A stretch of 64,000 nucleotides of DNA from Pseudomonas thivervalensis (GTDB lineage Bacteria > Pseudomonadota > Gammaproteobacteria > Pseudomonadales > Pseudomonadaceae), in NCBI RefSeq assembly GCF_001269655.1, contig NZ_LHVE01000016.1, positions 52,034 through 116,033 of the forward strand, read 5' to 3'. Numbering within the stretch: the stretch's first letter is position 1; each line of letters opens with the position of its first letter. Below, one piece after another: positions 18,001 to 25,868 of this stretch. The position numbers were made by a program, and so were the translations under genes. Below the pieces are notes generated by a model that was not told the origin of the DNA, ran no database searches, and was given only the letters and a program-made list of their open reading frames with translations.

Positions 18001-18114
18001 CAGCAAGGGCGAGTCCGAAGGCGTGAACCCATAGACCGGGGCCGCCAGGTAAAGGCCGAGCAACGCCCCCCACAACGCCTGCCACAATCGGTGAAGGGCC
18101 CTAATATTTGGCAT
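15007..18114 (-). CDS. pilY1: Type IV pilus tip adhesin/mechanosensor PilY1
   Basis: 1035 aa, secreted and pilus-tip associated. After an N-terminal signal peptide (LWQALWGALLGLYLAAPVYG) comes a von Willebrand A-like region with MIDAS motif DDSGS (Asp52, Ser54, Ser56). The C-terminal half is the PilY1 beta-propeller, with an EF-hand-like calcium loop D968-x-N-x-D972-G-S near the end. The VWA part contains several cysteines (CTDERSCS and RGGC). PilY1 is needed for pilus extension and surface sensing in P. aeruginosa. The start overlaps pilX by 14 bp. Confidence 0.94.
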   Translation of the reverse strand: MPNIRALHRLWQALWGALLGLYLAAPVYGFTPSDSPLLSAAAVTPNVMLLIDDSGSMNNIIWAAGFDPNVSQPSIDVCTDERSCSNSNREPLLANDGNVLLASLFRGGCLNGWYGFYRPGFGQVCLRLPDPVGGENTRYTAKYLSYLVTLANGSSRDFTTGSIPTDYRINVARDVSTDLVANNRALRIGLATFNPPNSSNSGPGGYIARAISDLSPVTGSVTQTQANANYSALINAINGLGAVANTPLAESYYEVTRYFRGMAPYYNGTPTTYTSPIQYRCQKNFGVVVTDGLPTYDRTFPTNDPLGLSRLPNWDGISSNDGADPFGNAEGDTLYLDDIAKFAFDIDMRSTGTDATGKSWNSVDFPRQYLNTYTVGFAVTNQMLSDAARYGAGKYYPASDSEGLNSALSSALSDITSKAGSGGGGTTNAATLSSTSSYYQTTYDPKDWRGTIRAFGFTTAGTVNTAAVQWTTDTAIVPGATAPIYQSWNTASNVPVTLAYGNFSPAQQTSLSQNLPTGITGNDLVEWSKGVNKTGLKVRSALLGDIINSPLVLASPNDQTAADLLNDTSYSTYLATKAANMSTSLVVNGNDGFFSVINSANGTRLYAYMPSNVLPSLQDIADINYINGVSHKFLVDGQVGVFDVQSGSAWKTVALGGTGAGGKTFFAVQLFDAAAGNAFRALWEISAPAVANTANAFNDLGYAYARPEVARLADGRWAAFIANGYGSNSGVAALYVVDIRDGSLIRKIVISGSETDNGLSSVKLRVNSQNVVQAAYGGDLKGRMWKFDLSGTSPTTWGLAFAGQPLFTAPGGATQPITVQPLLADNPQGGTQVFFGTGKFNEAADKLNKDLQAFYSIWDATGGAGQITVSSLQAQSITGVFSGSTGQFVTTSQSDVTYPAEKGWYLPLVYNNALTGERVINPANLVLGRVVFTTAAVDTTDPCASFGTGKLIELDAFNGKMLNYAILDTNNDGSLTSLDTISAGVVFTGGIPTLSAVVSANGATNMIVNDSGGGITDLLGKTVGGSRRIMWRQIQ

Positions 18115-18589
18115 AGATGCTCTCCACCACGCTGCGCTGGTTATTGCCCACCACCGCTACCGCCGTGATCCGGTACAGCGTCGCCGACGTATTGACCGGC
18201 ACGTTGACCGCCGTGAGCGTCGTGCCGATGTTCTGCACGCCATAAAACCCACCGGCGGCGGCGACCCAGAGCACCCCCGACGACGAGTTGCGCCCCGCGC
18301 CCGTCAATGTCGCCGACTCGGCCGGCGGCGCGCACTGGGTCGCGGTGGTGCACACTGGCAATGAATACGTTTCGACCTGCACCGCGCTTTCCCCCACCCT
18401 CAACGCCGCCTCGGCAACCTGGAAGGACTGGTTACGCTGCATGACGCTGCTGGTCATTTTTTCCTGGAGGGTGGCGCTCTGCATCGACGACAGGCCAATC
18501 AGCGTCAGCAGCAACAGGAAGACCAGGCTGACCAGCAAGGCCATGCCACGCTGGCGATGCACGTGCCCCATCGAAGTCATCTTCTTCAT
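18101..18589 (-). CDS. pilX: Type IV pilus minor pilin PilX
   Basis: 162 aa. Prepilin leader ends HRQRG, followed by MALLVSLVFLLLLTLIGLSSMQ. The residue at mature position 5 is Val, not the usual Glu. A Glu5-lacking pilin-like protein is typical of tip subunits such as GspK. The region LQEKMTSSVMQRNQSFQVAEAALR is characteristic of PilX. It overlaps pilW by 4 bp and pilY1 by 14 bp, which points to coupled translation of the tip complex. Confidence 0.92.
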   Translation of the reverse strand: MKKMTSMGHVHRQRGMALLVSLVFLLLLTLIGLSSMQSATLQEKMTSSVMQRNQSFQVAEAALRVGESAVQVETYSLPVCTTATQCAPPAESATLTGAGRNSSSGVLWVAAAGGFYGVQNIGTTLTAVNVPVNTSATLYRITAVAVVGNNQRSVVESIYAKY

Positions 18590-19302
18590 AGCAGCCGGTT
18601 GCGCAAGGCGGCAACCACATTGAAGGTCTGCTCGCGCACCGCATTCCTTGGATCAAAGAGCGTCAAGGTGAGGCGCACGCTGCGGATCAGGGCCGGGTCA
18701 GCCGGGTTGCTGGTGTAGCTCGACGCCGCGATGTCCGTCGCGCTGCCGGCCACGCCGAACGTCACGTCGAACGCCCGTACGTTGTCCACCAGCACCGACA
18801 GGGTCGGCGGATTGCCGGTGCCGCTGCCCAGGAGCAATTGGTTGTTGCTGAAGCTGTAGACCAGTCGACGGATCGGGAAGGCCAACTGCCCCGCCGCCGG
18901 TAGCCGTGCGTTGGTATAGGCCGTCGCCGAGGTGCGGCAATCGGAGACGATGGTCCAGGTTGGAGCGCTGCCGCCATTGCCTATGTCGGCGGTGACCAGG
19001 GTCAGCCTCCGGTTGGCGTTATCCCAACGGATCGGGGTGATCTGGCTGGCATTGAAATCATTGGCCGTGGAAGCGTCAGTAATGGTCCCCAGGCAGCCGA
19101 ACATGCCCACCATGCGAAGCTCCTGGACCATTTTGCTCAGGACGAACCGCGCGTCCTCCTGCATCACCGCCGCTGCACTTTGGCTGACGTAGGTGTTCTT
19201 GGCGGCGATGAATATCTGCACGACACCCAGCACGACGATCAGGCTGAGCACCAGTGCGATCATCAATTCGATCAGGCCGAAGCCGCGGCTACGCCTGTTC
19301 AT
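18586..19302 (-). CDS. pilW: Type IV pilus minor pilin PilW
   Basis: 238 aa. Leader MNRRSRG then FGLIELMIALVLSLIVVLGVVQIF with Glu5, followed by a large globular domain with two cysteines (GCLG and DCRT). PilW is part of the minor-pilin priming complex (FimU, PilV, PilW, PilX, PilE) that initiates pilus assembly and presents PilY1. It overlaps pilX and pilV by 4 bp each. Confidence 0.93.
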   Translation of the reverse strand: MNRRSRGFGLIELMIALVLSLIVVLGVVQIFIAAKNTYVSQSAAAVMQEDARFVLSKMVQELRMVGMFGCLGTITDASTANDFNASQITPIRWDNANRRLTLVTADIGNGGSAPTWTIVSDCRTSATAYTNARLPAAGQLAFPIRRLVYSFSNNQLLLGSGTGNPPTLSVLVDNVRAFDVTFGVAGSATDIAASSYTSNPADPALIRSVRLTLTLFDPRNAVREQTFNVVAALRNRLL

Positions 19303-19760
19303 GGCGGCGTTCCCAGCGGATCGACAGCGACGCGGCTGGTCAGGACAAAGCTGCGCCGCGCCTCGGCCGCGTCGGTAGTGTTGGCGGCCCGGGCGTCATC
19401 CCAGGAAATGGTGATGGTGTAGACCCGCTGGTTCAACGCAATGGTGCCGGTGGCCGTGGCGCCGCCAAAGGCAATGATGTTGGTCTTGAAATCATAAAGG
19501 TCCTGGTCACGGGTCACGTTGAGGTTCGGCGAGCTGGGCGGCGTGATGGTGTAGTCGGCGCCGGAGTTGGCGCGAATGCGGTCCAGCAGGTCGTAGGCAA
19601 TGAAGCTGGCCTGGCTGGTCATGCGCGAGCTGTCGGTGTACTTGAGCGCATTGAGCTGGATCATCGCCGCCCCCAGCAAGCCGACGCCGAGAATCAGCAC
19701 TGCCACCAGCACCTCGATCAACGTCATGCCCCGCTGTGTCCTTTTACTGCAACCCTTCAT
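19299..19760 (-). CDS. pilV: Type IV pilus minor pilin PilV
   Basis: 153 aa. Leader MKGCSKRTQRG then MTLIEVLVAVLILGVGLLGAA with Glu5, typical of PilV/GspI. The longer frame to 19799 lies inside fimU. The ATG at 19760 overlaps the fimU stop (ATGA) and gives a normal leader. It is the GspI-like member of the priming complex. Confidence 0.92.
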   Translation of the reverse strand: MKGCSKRTQRGMTLIEVLVAVLILGVGLLGAAMIQLNALKYTDSSRMTSQASFIAYDLLDRIRANSGADYTITPPSSPNLNVTRDQDLYDFKTNIIAFGGATATGTIALNQRVYTITISWDDARAANTTDAAEARRSFVLTSRVAVDPLGTPP

Positions 19761-20230
19761 CCGCAACTTCCACCCGATACGATTCGTCCATTGAGGCAAA
19801 CACTCAGCGTCCTGCTCTGCGCCCCTCTTACGTAATTGAAGCTCACCGGCGTGGCCGGCGCCGATAACCCACCGAGGTTGTTGAAATCGATGTTGTTCAC
19901 CTCTGAGGTTAGCGTCAGAGTCGCGCCACTGCTCATCGCTGGAACAACCCGCAATACATTGGCCGGCGAGCCAGTGCCGTCATATACCGTCAATTCGCTG
20001 CTCCAGGCGCTGCCCTCGGCCGTGGGGCGGATGCGCGTGGTGACACCGCGGTCGATCGCCGCCATCCGCGCAAAGTTCAGCGCCCGGCGCAAGTCGTCGA
20101 TATCGGTGTCGGCCTTGGTGCTTTGCAGCGAGCCGGTAAATGACGGTACCGCCATGGTAATCAGGATCAGCAGCACGCCGAGGGCCACCAGCACCTCGAT
20201 CAGCGTGAAACCTTTTGTACGAAGATCCAT
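19757..20230 (-). CDS. fimU: Type IV pilus minor pilin FimU
   Basis: 157 aa, GspH/FimT family. Leader MDLRTKG then FTLIEVLVALGVLLILITMAVPSF with Glu5, and a beta-rich globular domain ending SVCLNGRIVSGGSCG with two cysteines. First gene of the minor-pilin operon, with GGAGGG 6 bases before the ATG. P. aeruginosa FimU joins the tip complex to the pilus shaft. It is divergent from fimT. Confidence 0.92.
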   Translation of the reverse strand: MDLRTKGFTLIEVLVALGVLLILITMAVPSFTGSLQSTKADTDIDDLRRALNFARMAAIDRGVTTRIRPTAEGSAWSSELTVYDGTGSPANVLRVVPAMSSGATLTLTSEVNNIDFNNLGGLSAPATPVSFNYVRGAQSRTLSVCLNGRIVSGGSCG

Positions 20231-20289
20231 CGGTGCCCTCCGTTGCCGTCGGCTATACCTGCTTGTACACGCTAGAACAAACCGCTGCC

Positions 20290-20397
20290 TGTGGCGAGGG
20301 AGCTTGCTCCGCTGGGCTGCGCAGCAGCCCCAAAATAGCGGCCGCTACGCGCTGGAGCGCCAGCCCGGCCGAGCGGGAGCAAGCTCCCTCGCCACAA
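20290..20397. repeat. REP pair, family 2
   Basis: GTGGCGAGGGAGCTTGCTCC... and its complement GGGAGCAAGCTCCCTCGCC frame a central GC-rich part (CTGCGCAGCAGCCCC and GCTACGCGCTGGAGCGC). It occupies the fimU-fimT divergent intergenic region, so both promoters must fit around it. Confidence 0.88.
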
Positions 20398-20465
20398 CAT
20401 GCTGCCTGCCACACTGAGTTCCTTGCAAAATCGCGCCGCTTCACACTCTCCAGGGAGGAGATGTC

Positions 20466-21005
20466 ATGTATCAACAGGGCTTCAGCCTGATCGAACTGCT
20501 CATGGGACTGGCAATTGCCGCAATTGTTCTGTCGTGGGCTGGCGCGGGCTACAAAGAGCTGATCGAGTCCATCGAACGCGAGGACACCGCGCAATTGTTG
20601 ATCAGCGGGTTGCGTAGCGCCCGTAGCGAAGCCATCGCGCGCAACCGGACGGTCGTGCTCAGAGGGATAGACAACGATTGGGGCCGAGGCTGGCGCATCA
20701 CCCTGGACGACAAGGAGAAGACCGTGCTGATGGAACGCAGCGCAAGCGCTCGGGTGTTTGGCAACTGGCCGGTGAAACGCCGGGTGAGATTCGGCAGCCA
20801 GGGAGAAGCCCTGCGCCCCAGCGGCGCCTTCCAGGCCGGCACGCTGCATGTCTGCGCCAAACGCGGGCCGGTCAGCCATCATCAAGTGATATTGGCGCCC
20901 TCCGGCCGCGTCCGCCTGGAAAGCGTCGAAGCCGAAGAGCCCTTGTGCGAGAAAGGACTTAAAGCAAGGAGCGGACGCGCAGCTCTTTCGGCATCGAGAA
21001 CGTGA
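20466..21005 (+). CDS. fimT: FimT-type pilin-like protein (DNA-uptake minor pilin)
   Basis: 179 aa. Very short leader MYQQG then FSLIELLMGLAIAAIVLSWAG with Glu5. A GspH/FimT globular domain has a Cys pair (HVC and PLC). The C-terminal motif GRVR (147-150) matches the GRxR motif reported for FimT proteins that bind DNA during natural transformation. GGAGGAG lies just upstream of the start. The last 47 bases overlap the 3' end of convergent ispH. The tail after Cys161 (EKGLKARSGRAALSASRT) is basic. Confidence 0.88.
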   Translation: MYQQGFSLIELLMGLAIAAIVLSWAGAGYKELIESIEREDTAQLLISGLRSARSEAIARNRTVVLRGIDNDWGRGWRITLDDKEKTVLMERSASARVFGNWPVKRRVRFGSQGEALRPSGAFQAGTLHVCAKRGPVSHHQVILAPSGRVRLESVEAEEPLCEKGLKARSGRAALSASRT

Positions 21006-21906
21006 TGTTCTCCTCGCGACCGGCCAGTTCATCGGCTCCGGTGGCACCCCAGGCCTGCAACTGCTGGATCACGCCACGCACCAGGACTTCCGGCGCGGAA
21101 GCACCGGCGGTGATGCCGATACGCTCGACGCCCTCGAACCAACTGCGCTGCATGTCCTCGGCACCGTCGATCAGGTAGGCCGGAGTGGACATGCGCTCGG
21201 CCAACTCGCGCAAGCGGTTGGAGTTGGAACTGTTCGGGCTACCGACCACCAGCACCACATCGCATTCGTCGGCCAGTTGCTTGACTGCATCCTGACGGTT
21301 CTGGGTGGCGTAGCAGATGTCATCCTTGCGCGGACCGCCGATGGCCGGAAAGCGCGCGCGCAGGGCATCGATCACACGGCTGGTGTCGTCCATGGACAGG
21401 GTCGTCTGGGTCACGAAGGCCAGGCTCTCGGGGTTGCGTACCTGCAAGGCTGCAACATCCTCCTCGTCTTCGACCAGGTAGATCGCACCACCGTTACTGG
21501 CATCGTATTGGCCCATGGTGCCTTCGACTTCCGGATGGCCTTCATGGCCGATCAGGATGCATTCGCGACCGTCACGGCTGTAGCGCGCCACTTCGATGTG
21601 CACCTTGGTCACCAATGGGCACGTCGCGTCGAACACCTTCAGGCCACGGCCGGCGGCTTCGCTGCGCACGGCCTGGGAAACCCCGTGGGCGCTGAAGATC
21701 ACGATCACGTCGTCCGGCACCTGGTCCAGTTCCTCGACGAAAATCGCCCCACGGCTGCGCAGGTCTTCGACGACGAACTTGTTGTGGACCACTTCGTGGC
21801 GCACGTAGATCGGCGGCCCGAAGACTTCCAGGGCGCGGTTGACGATTTCGATCGCCCGGTCCACGCCGGCGCAGAAGCCACGGGGGTTGGCGAGTTTGAT
21901 TTGCAT
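20959..21906 (-). CDS. ispH: 4-hydroxy-3-methylbut-2-enyl diphosphate reductase IspH
   Basis: Last enzyme of the MEP isoprenoid pathway; it makes IPP and DMAPP and carries an iron-sulphur cluster. 315 aa from the ATG at 21906 (MQIKLANPRGFCAGVDRAIE). The three cluster cysteines are Cys12, Cys96 (DATCPLV) and Cys198 (DDICYATQNRQ). The frame stays open to 22080 through the REPIN, which is not coding. It follows fkpB in the same direction, with a REPIN in the gap, in the order ribF-ileS-lspA-fkpB-ispH. Confidence 0.97.
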   Translation of the reverse strand: MQIKLANPRGFCAGVDRAIEIVNRALEVFGPPIYVRHEVVHNKFVVEDLRSRGAIFVEELDQVPDDVIVIFSAHGVSQAVRSEAAGRGLKVFDATCPLVTKVHIEVARYSRDGRECILIGHEGHPEVEGTMGQYDASNGGAIYLVEDEEDVAALQVRNPESLAFVTQTTLSMDDTSRVIDALRARFPAIGGPRKDDICYATQNRQDAVKQLADECDVVLVVGSPNSSNSNRLRELAERMSTPAYLIDGAEDMQRSWFEGVERIGITAGASAPEVLVRGVIQQLQAWGATGADELAGREENITFSMPKELRVRSLL

Positions 21907-21979
21907 GCTGTGCCTCGTGTCTTGCGCGCAAGAATTGCCTGTTGATCGAACCAAAGGCTCGGAAAACAATGAAGATCCA

Positions 21980-22070
21980 TGTGGGAGCGGGCTTGCTCGC
22001 GAAGAGGGCCTTACATTCAACATTAATGTTGGCTGACACTCCGCCTTCGCGAGCAAGCCCGCTCCCACAC
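21980..22070. repeat. REPIN, family 1
   Basis: GTGGGAGCGGGCTTGCTCGCGAAG is paired with CTTCGCGAGCAAGCCCGCTCCCAC. The compensating GCGGGC/GCCCGC changes in both arms show that the pair is maintained as a hairpin. It lies between fkpB and ispH within the operon. Confidence 0.9.
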
Positions 22071-22088
22071 TAAACCGCATCCAGTCAG

Positions 22089-22526
22089 TTACAACGCCTT
22101 CACTTCAAGGATTTCCACTTCGAAGTTCAAGGCCTTGCCCGCCAGTGGATGGTTGAAGTCCACGGTCACCTGGGCGTCATCGAACGCCTTCACCACACCC
22201 GGCAGTTCGGTATTGGCCGCGTCGTTGAAAATCACCAGCAGGCCCTCGGACAGCTCCATGCCCTGGAACTGGGAGCGTGGCATGGTCTGCACGTTTTGCG
22301 GATTGGGCTGACCAAAGGCGTTTTCCGGTGGCACGACCACGGTGCGCTTGTCGCCGGCCTTGAAACCGAAGATCGCCGCTTCGAAGCCTGGCAGCAGGTT
22401 GCCGTCACCGACCTTGAACACCGCCGGCGCCTTGTCGAAGGTGCTGTCGACGGTGTCGCCGTTTTCCAGGTGCAGGGCGAAGTGAAGCTTCACTTCGGTG
22501 TTTTGAGCGATACGCTGCTCAGTCAT
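22089..22526 (-). CDS. fkpB: FKBP-type peptidyl-prolyl isomerase FkpB (SlpA)
   Basis: 145-aa cytoplasmic prolyl isomerase of the SlyD/SlpA branch. Visible: LHFALHLENGDTVDST, FKVGDGNLLPGFEAAIFG and the flap-like insertion with VPPENAFGQPNPQNVQ. The histidine-rich tail of SlyD is absent, which fits FkpB. The start overlaps lspA by 8 bp, the usual lspA-fkpB-ispH arrangement. Confidence 0.94.
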   Translation of the reverse strand: MTEQRIAQNTEVKLHFALHLENGDTVDSTFDKAPAVFKVGDGNLLPGFEAAIFGFKAGDKRTVVVPPENAFGQPNPQNVQTMPRSQFQGMELSEGLLVIFNDAANTELPGVVKAFDDAQVTVDFNHPLAGKALNFEVEILEVKAL

Positions 22527-23031
22527 GGACGGCTTCTCCGGTTTTCTTGCTCTTGAACATGTCCAGGGCGAGCATCACGGCGCCCACGCTGATGGCACTG
22601 TCGGCAAAGTTGAACGCCGGGAAATACCAGCGGTTCTGCCAATGCACCAGGATGAAATCGATGACGTGGCCCAGGGCAATGCGGTCATAGAGATTGCCCA
22701 AGGCACCACCGAGCACCAAGGCCAGCGCCACGGCCAGCCAGGTCTCATTGCGCCCCAGGCGCTTGAGCCAGACCACCAGCACGGCACTGACCACAATGGC
22801 GATCAGGGCAAACAGCCAGCGCTGCCAGCCGGAACTGTCGGCCAGGAAACTGAACGCCGCCCCGGTGTTGTAGGCCAAGGTCCAGCTGAAGTAATCGGGA
22901 ATGATCACGATCTGCTGGTACATCGTCAGCGAGTTCTCGAAGTAGTACTTGCTGGCCTGGTCGATGACCAGGACCAGCACGCTCAACCAGAGCCAGCCCA
23001 ACCGCCCGAAGCGGCCCGCTGCGTTAGGCAT
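22519..23031 (-). CDS. lspA: Lipoprotein signal peptidase LspA
   Basis: 170-aa inner-membrane aspartyl peptidase that removes signal peptides of diacylated prolipoproteins. Four hydrophobic segments. Catalytic aspartates Asp125 (GHVIDF) and Asp144 (NFADSAI) lie in the two signature motifs, with NLYDR at 113-117. I chose the ATG at 23031, which overlaps the ileS end by 8 bp and matches the family length. The frame from 23052 would add seven residues. Confidence 0.96.
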   Translation of the reverse strand: MPNAAGRFGRLGWLWLSVLVLVIDQASKYYFENSLTMYQQIVIIPDYFSWTLAYNTGAAFSFLADSSGWQRWLFALIAIVVSAVLVVWLKRLGRNETWLAVALALVLGGALGNLYDRIALGHVIDFILVHWQNRWYFPAFNFADSAISVGAVMLALDMFKSKKTGEAVHD

Positions 23032-25855
23032 AGTGGCGAACCTCGCCAGCACCGCTGATGTTGTCCACGCAACGACCGCAGATTTCCGGATGCTCCGGGT
23101 TCACGCCAACGTCTTCGCGACAGTGCCAGCAGCGGGCGCACTTGGTGTGGTTCGACTTGACGATCTTCAGCTTCAGGCCGCTGACTTCGGTGGCCACCGC
23201 ATCGGCCGGCGCCTGCACGAAAGGTGCAACACTGGCAGTGGAGGTGATCAACACGAAGCGCAGCTCGTTGCCCAGCTTGGCCAGGTCGGCGCCCAGGGCT
23301 TCTTCGGCATAAAGGGTCACTTCGGCCTGGAGGTTGCCGCCGACGGCCTTGGCCGCCCGCTGGATCTCCATTTCCTTGTTGACCGCAGCCTTGACCGCCA
23401 TCACGCGATCCCAATACGCACGGTCCAGCTCGAAGCCTTGCGGCAGTTCGGTCAGGCCTTCGTACCAGGTGTTGAGCATCACCGACTCGTTGCGCTCGCC
23501 TGGCAGGTACTGCCACAGCTCGTCGGCGGTGAACGCCAGGATCGGCGCGATCCAGCGCACCAGCGCCTCGCTGATGTGGAACAGCGCAGTCTGGCACGAA
23601 CGACGGGCCTTGCTGTTGGCGCCCGTGGTGTACTGGCGGTCCTTGATGATGTCGAGGTAGAAACCACCGAGCTCCTGCACGCAGAAGTTGTGGATCTTGG
23701 AGTAGACGTTCCAGAAGCGATATTCGCCGTAGTGCTCCTGCAACTCGCGCTGCAGCAGCAGGGTACGGTCCACGGCCCAACGGTCCAGCGCGAGCATGTC
23801 TTCGGCCGGCAGCAGGTCGGTGGCCGGGTTGAAGCCGGTCAGGTTGGAAAGCAGGAAACGCGCGGTGTTACGGATCCGCCGGTAGGCGTCCGCGCTGCGC
23901 TGCAGGATCTGATCGGAAACGGCCATCTCGCCGGAGTAGTCGGTGGACGCGACCCACAGGCGCATGATGTCGGCGCCCAGGGTGTCGTTGACTTTCTGCG
24001 GCGCGATCACGTTGCCCAGGGACTTGGACATCTTGCGGCCAGACTCGTCGACGGTGAAGCCGTGGGTCAACAGCTCGCGGTACGGCGCGTGGTTGTCGAT
24101 GGCGCAACCGGTCAACAGGGACGAGTGGAACCAGCCACGGTGCTGGTCCGAACCTTCCAGGTACAGGTCGGCGCGCGGGCCGCTCTCGTGGCCCATCGGG
24201 TGCGAACCGCGCAGCACGTGCCAATGGGTGGTGCCGGAGTCGAACCAGACGTCCAGGGTGTCGCTGATCTTGTCGTACAGCGGCGCTTCGTCGCCCAGCA
24301 GCTCAGCGGCATCCAGCTTGAACCAGGCCTCGATGCCTTCGGCTTCGACGCGCTTGGCCACGACTTCCATCAGTTCGACGGTGCGCGGGTGCAGCTCGCC
24401 GCTTTCTTTGTTCAGGAAGAACGGGATCGGCACGCCCCAGTTGCGCTGGCGGGAGATGCACCAGTCCGGACGGTTGGCGATCATCGAGTGCAGGCGCGCC
24501 TGGCCCCAGGCCGGCACGAACTGGGTTTCCTCGATAGCCTTGAGCGAGCGCTGGCGCAGGGTGTCGCCGCGGGTGGGCTGCTTGTCCATGCCGATGAACC
24601 ACTGCGCGGTGGCGCGGTAGATCAGCGGGGTCTTGTGGCGCCAGCAGTGCATGTAGCTGTGTTCGATGACGGTGGTGTGCAGCAGCGCGCCGACTTCGGT
24701 CAGCTTGTCGACGATGGCCGGGTTGGCTTTCCAGATGAACTGGCCGCCAAAGAACTCCAGCGACGGCGCGTACACACCATTGCTCTGCACCGGGTTGAGA
24801 ATGTCATCGTTGACCATGCCGTACTTCTTGCAGGTCACGAAGTCGTCGACGCCATAGGCCGGCGCGGAGTGAACCACGCCGGTGCCTGCGCCCAGTTCCA
24901 CGTAGTCAGCCAGGTAAACCGGCGACAGGCGGTCATAGAACGGATGACGGAAATTGATCAGCTCCAGCGCCGAACCTGGGGCCGTGGCGACTACCGAACC
25001 TTGGAGGCTGTAGCGGGCCAGGCAGGATTCGACCAGTTCTTCGGCCAGCACCAGCAGCTTGTCGCCGACGTCGACCAGGGCGTAGTTGAATTCCGGGTGG
25101 ACGTTCAGCGCCTGGTTGGCCGGGATGGTCCACGGGGTGGTGGTCCAGATCACGATCGAGGCCGGTTTGGCCAGCTTGCCCAGGCCGAACGCGGCGGCGA
25201 GTTTGTCTTCATCGGCGATCGGGAACGCGACGTCGATGGTCGAGGACTTCTTGTTTTCGTACTCGACTTCCGCCTCGGCCAGGGCCGAACCGCAATCGAA
25301 GCACCAGTTCACCGGCTTGAGGCCCTTGAACACGAAGCCACCCTCGACGATTTTCGCCAGGGCACGGATTTCGCCGGCTTCGTTCTTGAAGTCCATGGTC
25401 TTGTACGGGTTGGCGAAGTCGCCCAGCACGCCGAGGCGGATGAATTCGGACTTCTGCCCTTCGATCTGCTCGGTGGCGTAGGCACGGCACAGCTCGCGGG
25501 TCTTGTCCGCGCCCAGGTTCTTGCCGTGGGTCACTTCGACCTTGTGCTCGATCGGCAGGCCATGGCAGTCCCAGCCCGGGACATACGGCGCATCAAAACC
25601 CGACAGGGTCTTGGAGCGAATGATCATGTCCTTGAGAATCTTGTTCAGCGCGTGACCGATGTGGATGGTGCCGTTGGCGTACGGAGGGCCGTCGTGCAGG
25701 ACGAACTTCGGACGATCCTTGCCAATTTCGCGCAACTTTCCGTACAGGCCAATGCTGTCCCAACGCTGCAGAATCTGAGGTTCGCGCTGAGGCAGGCCGG
25801 CCTTCATTGGGAAGGCGGTGTCCGGAAGGTTTAGCGTGGCTTTATAGTCGGTCAT
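23024..25855 (-). CDS. ileS: Isoleucyl-tRNA synthetase
   Basis: 943-aa class I aminoacyl-tRNA synthetase that charges tRNA-Ile and edits valine. HIGH motif at 65-68, KMSKS at 608-612, and a C-terminal zinc finger (CARCWHC and CGRC). The short form with the C-terminal zinc site is the eubacterial, mupirocin-sensitive type. It lies between ribF and lspA with short gaps. Confidence 0.98.
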   Translation of the reverse strand: MTDYKATLNLPDTAFPMKAGLPQREPQILQRWDSIGLYGKLREIGKDRPKFVLHDGPPYANGTIHIGHALNKILKDMIIRSKTLSGFDAPYVPGWDCHGLPIEHKVEVTHGKNLGADKTRELCRAYATEQIEGQKSEFIRLGVLGDFANPYKTMDFKNEAGEIRALAKIVEGGFVFKGLKPVNWCFDCGSALAEAEVEYENKKSSTIDVAFPIADEDKLAAAFGLGKLAKPASIVIWTTTPWTIPANQALNVHPEFNYALVDVGDKLLVLAEELVESCLARYSLQGSVVATAPGSALELINFRHPFYDRLSPVYLADYVELGAGTGVVHSAPAYGVDDFVTCKKYGMVNDDILNPVQSNGVYAPSLEFFGGQFIWKANPAIVDKLTEVGALLHTTVIEHSYMHCWRHKTPLIYRATAQWFIGMDKQPTRGDTLRQRSLKAIEETQFVPAWGQARLHSMIANRPDWCISRQRNWGVPIPFFLNKESGELHPRTVELMEVVAKRVEAEGIEAWFKLDAAELLGDEAPLYDKISDTLDVWFDSGTTHWHVLRGSHPMGHESGPRADLYLEGSDQHRGWFHSSLLTGCAIDNHAPYRELLTHGFTVDESGRKMSKSLGNVIAPQKVNDTLGADIMRLWVASTDYSGEMAVSDQILQRSADAYRRIRNTARFLLSNLTGFNPATDLLPAEDMLALDRWAVDRTLLLQRELQEHYGEYRFWNVYSKIHNFCVQELGGFYLDIIKDRQYTTGANSKARRSCQTALFHISEALVRWIAPILAFTADELWQYLPGERNESVMLNTWYEGLTELPQGFELDRAYWDRVMAVKAAVNKEMEIQRAAKAVGGNLQAEVTLYAEEALGADLAKLGNELRFVLITSTASVAPFVQAPADAVATEVSGLKLKIVKSNHTKCARCWHCREDVGVNPEHPEICGRCVDNISGAGEVRHYA

Positions 25856-25868
25856 TTAAGGCTCTTCA

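Noticed and set aside
22949..25834. 961-codon plus-strand open frame opposite ileS
   Set aside because: Antisense shadow of a GC-rich gene; low-complexity His/Gln/Val-rich product without domains, while ileS on the other strand is complete.
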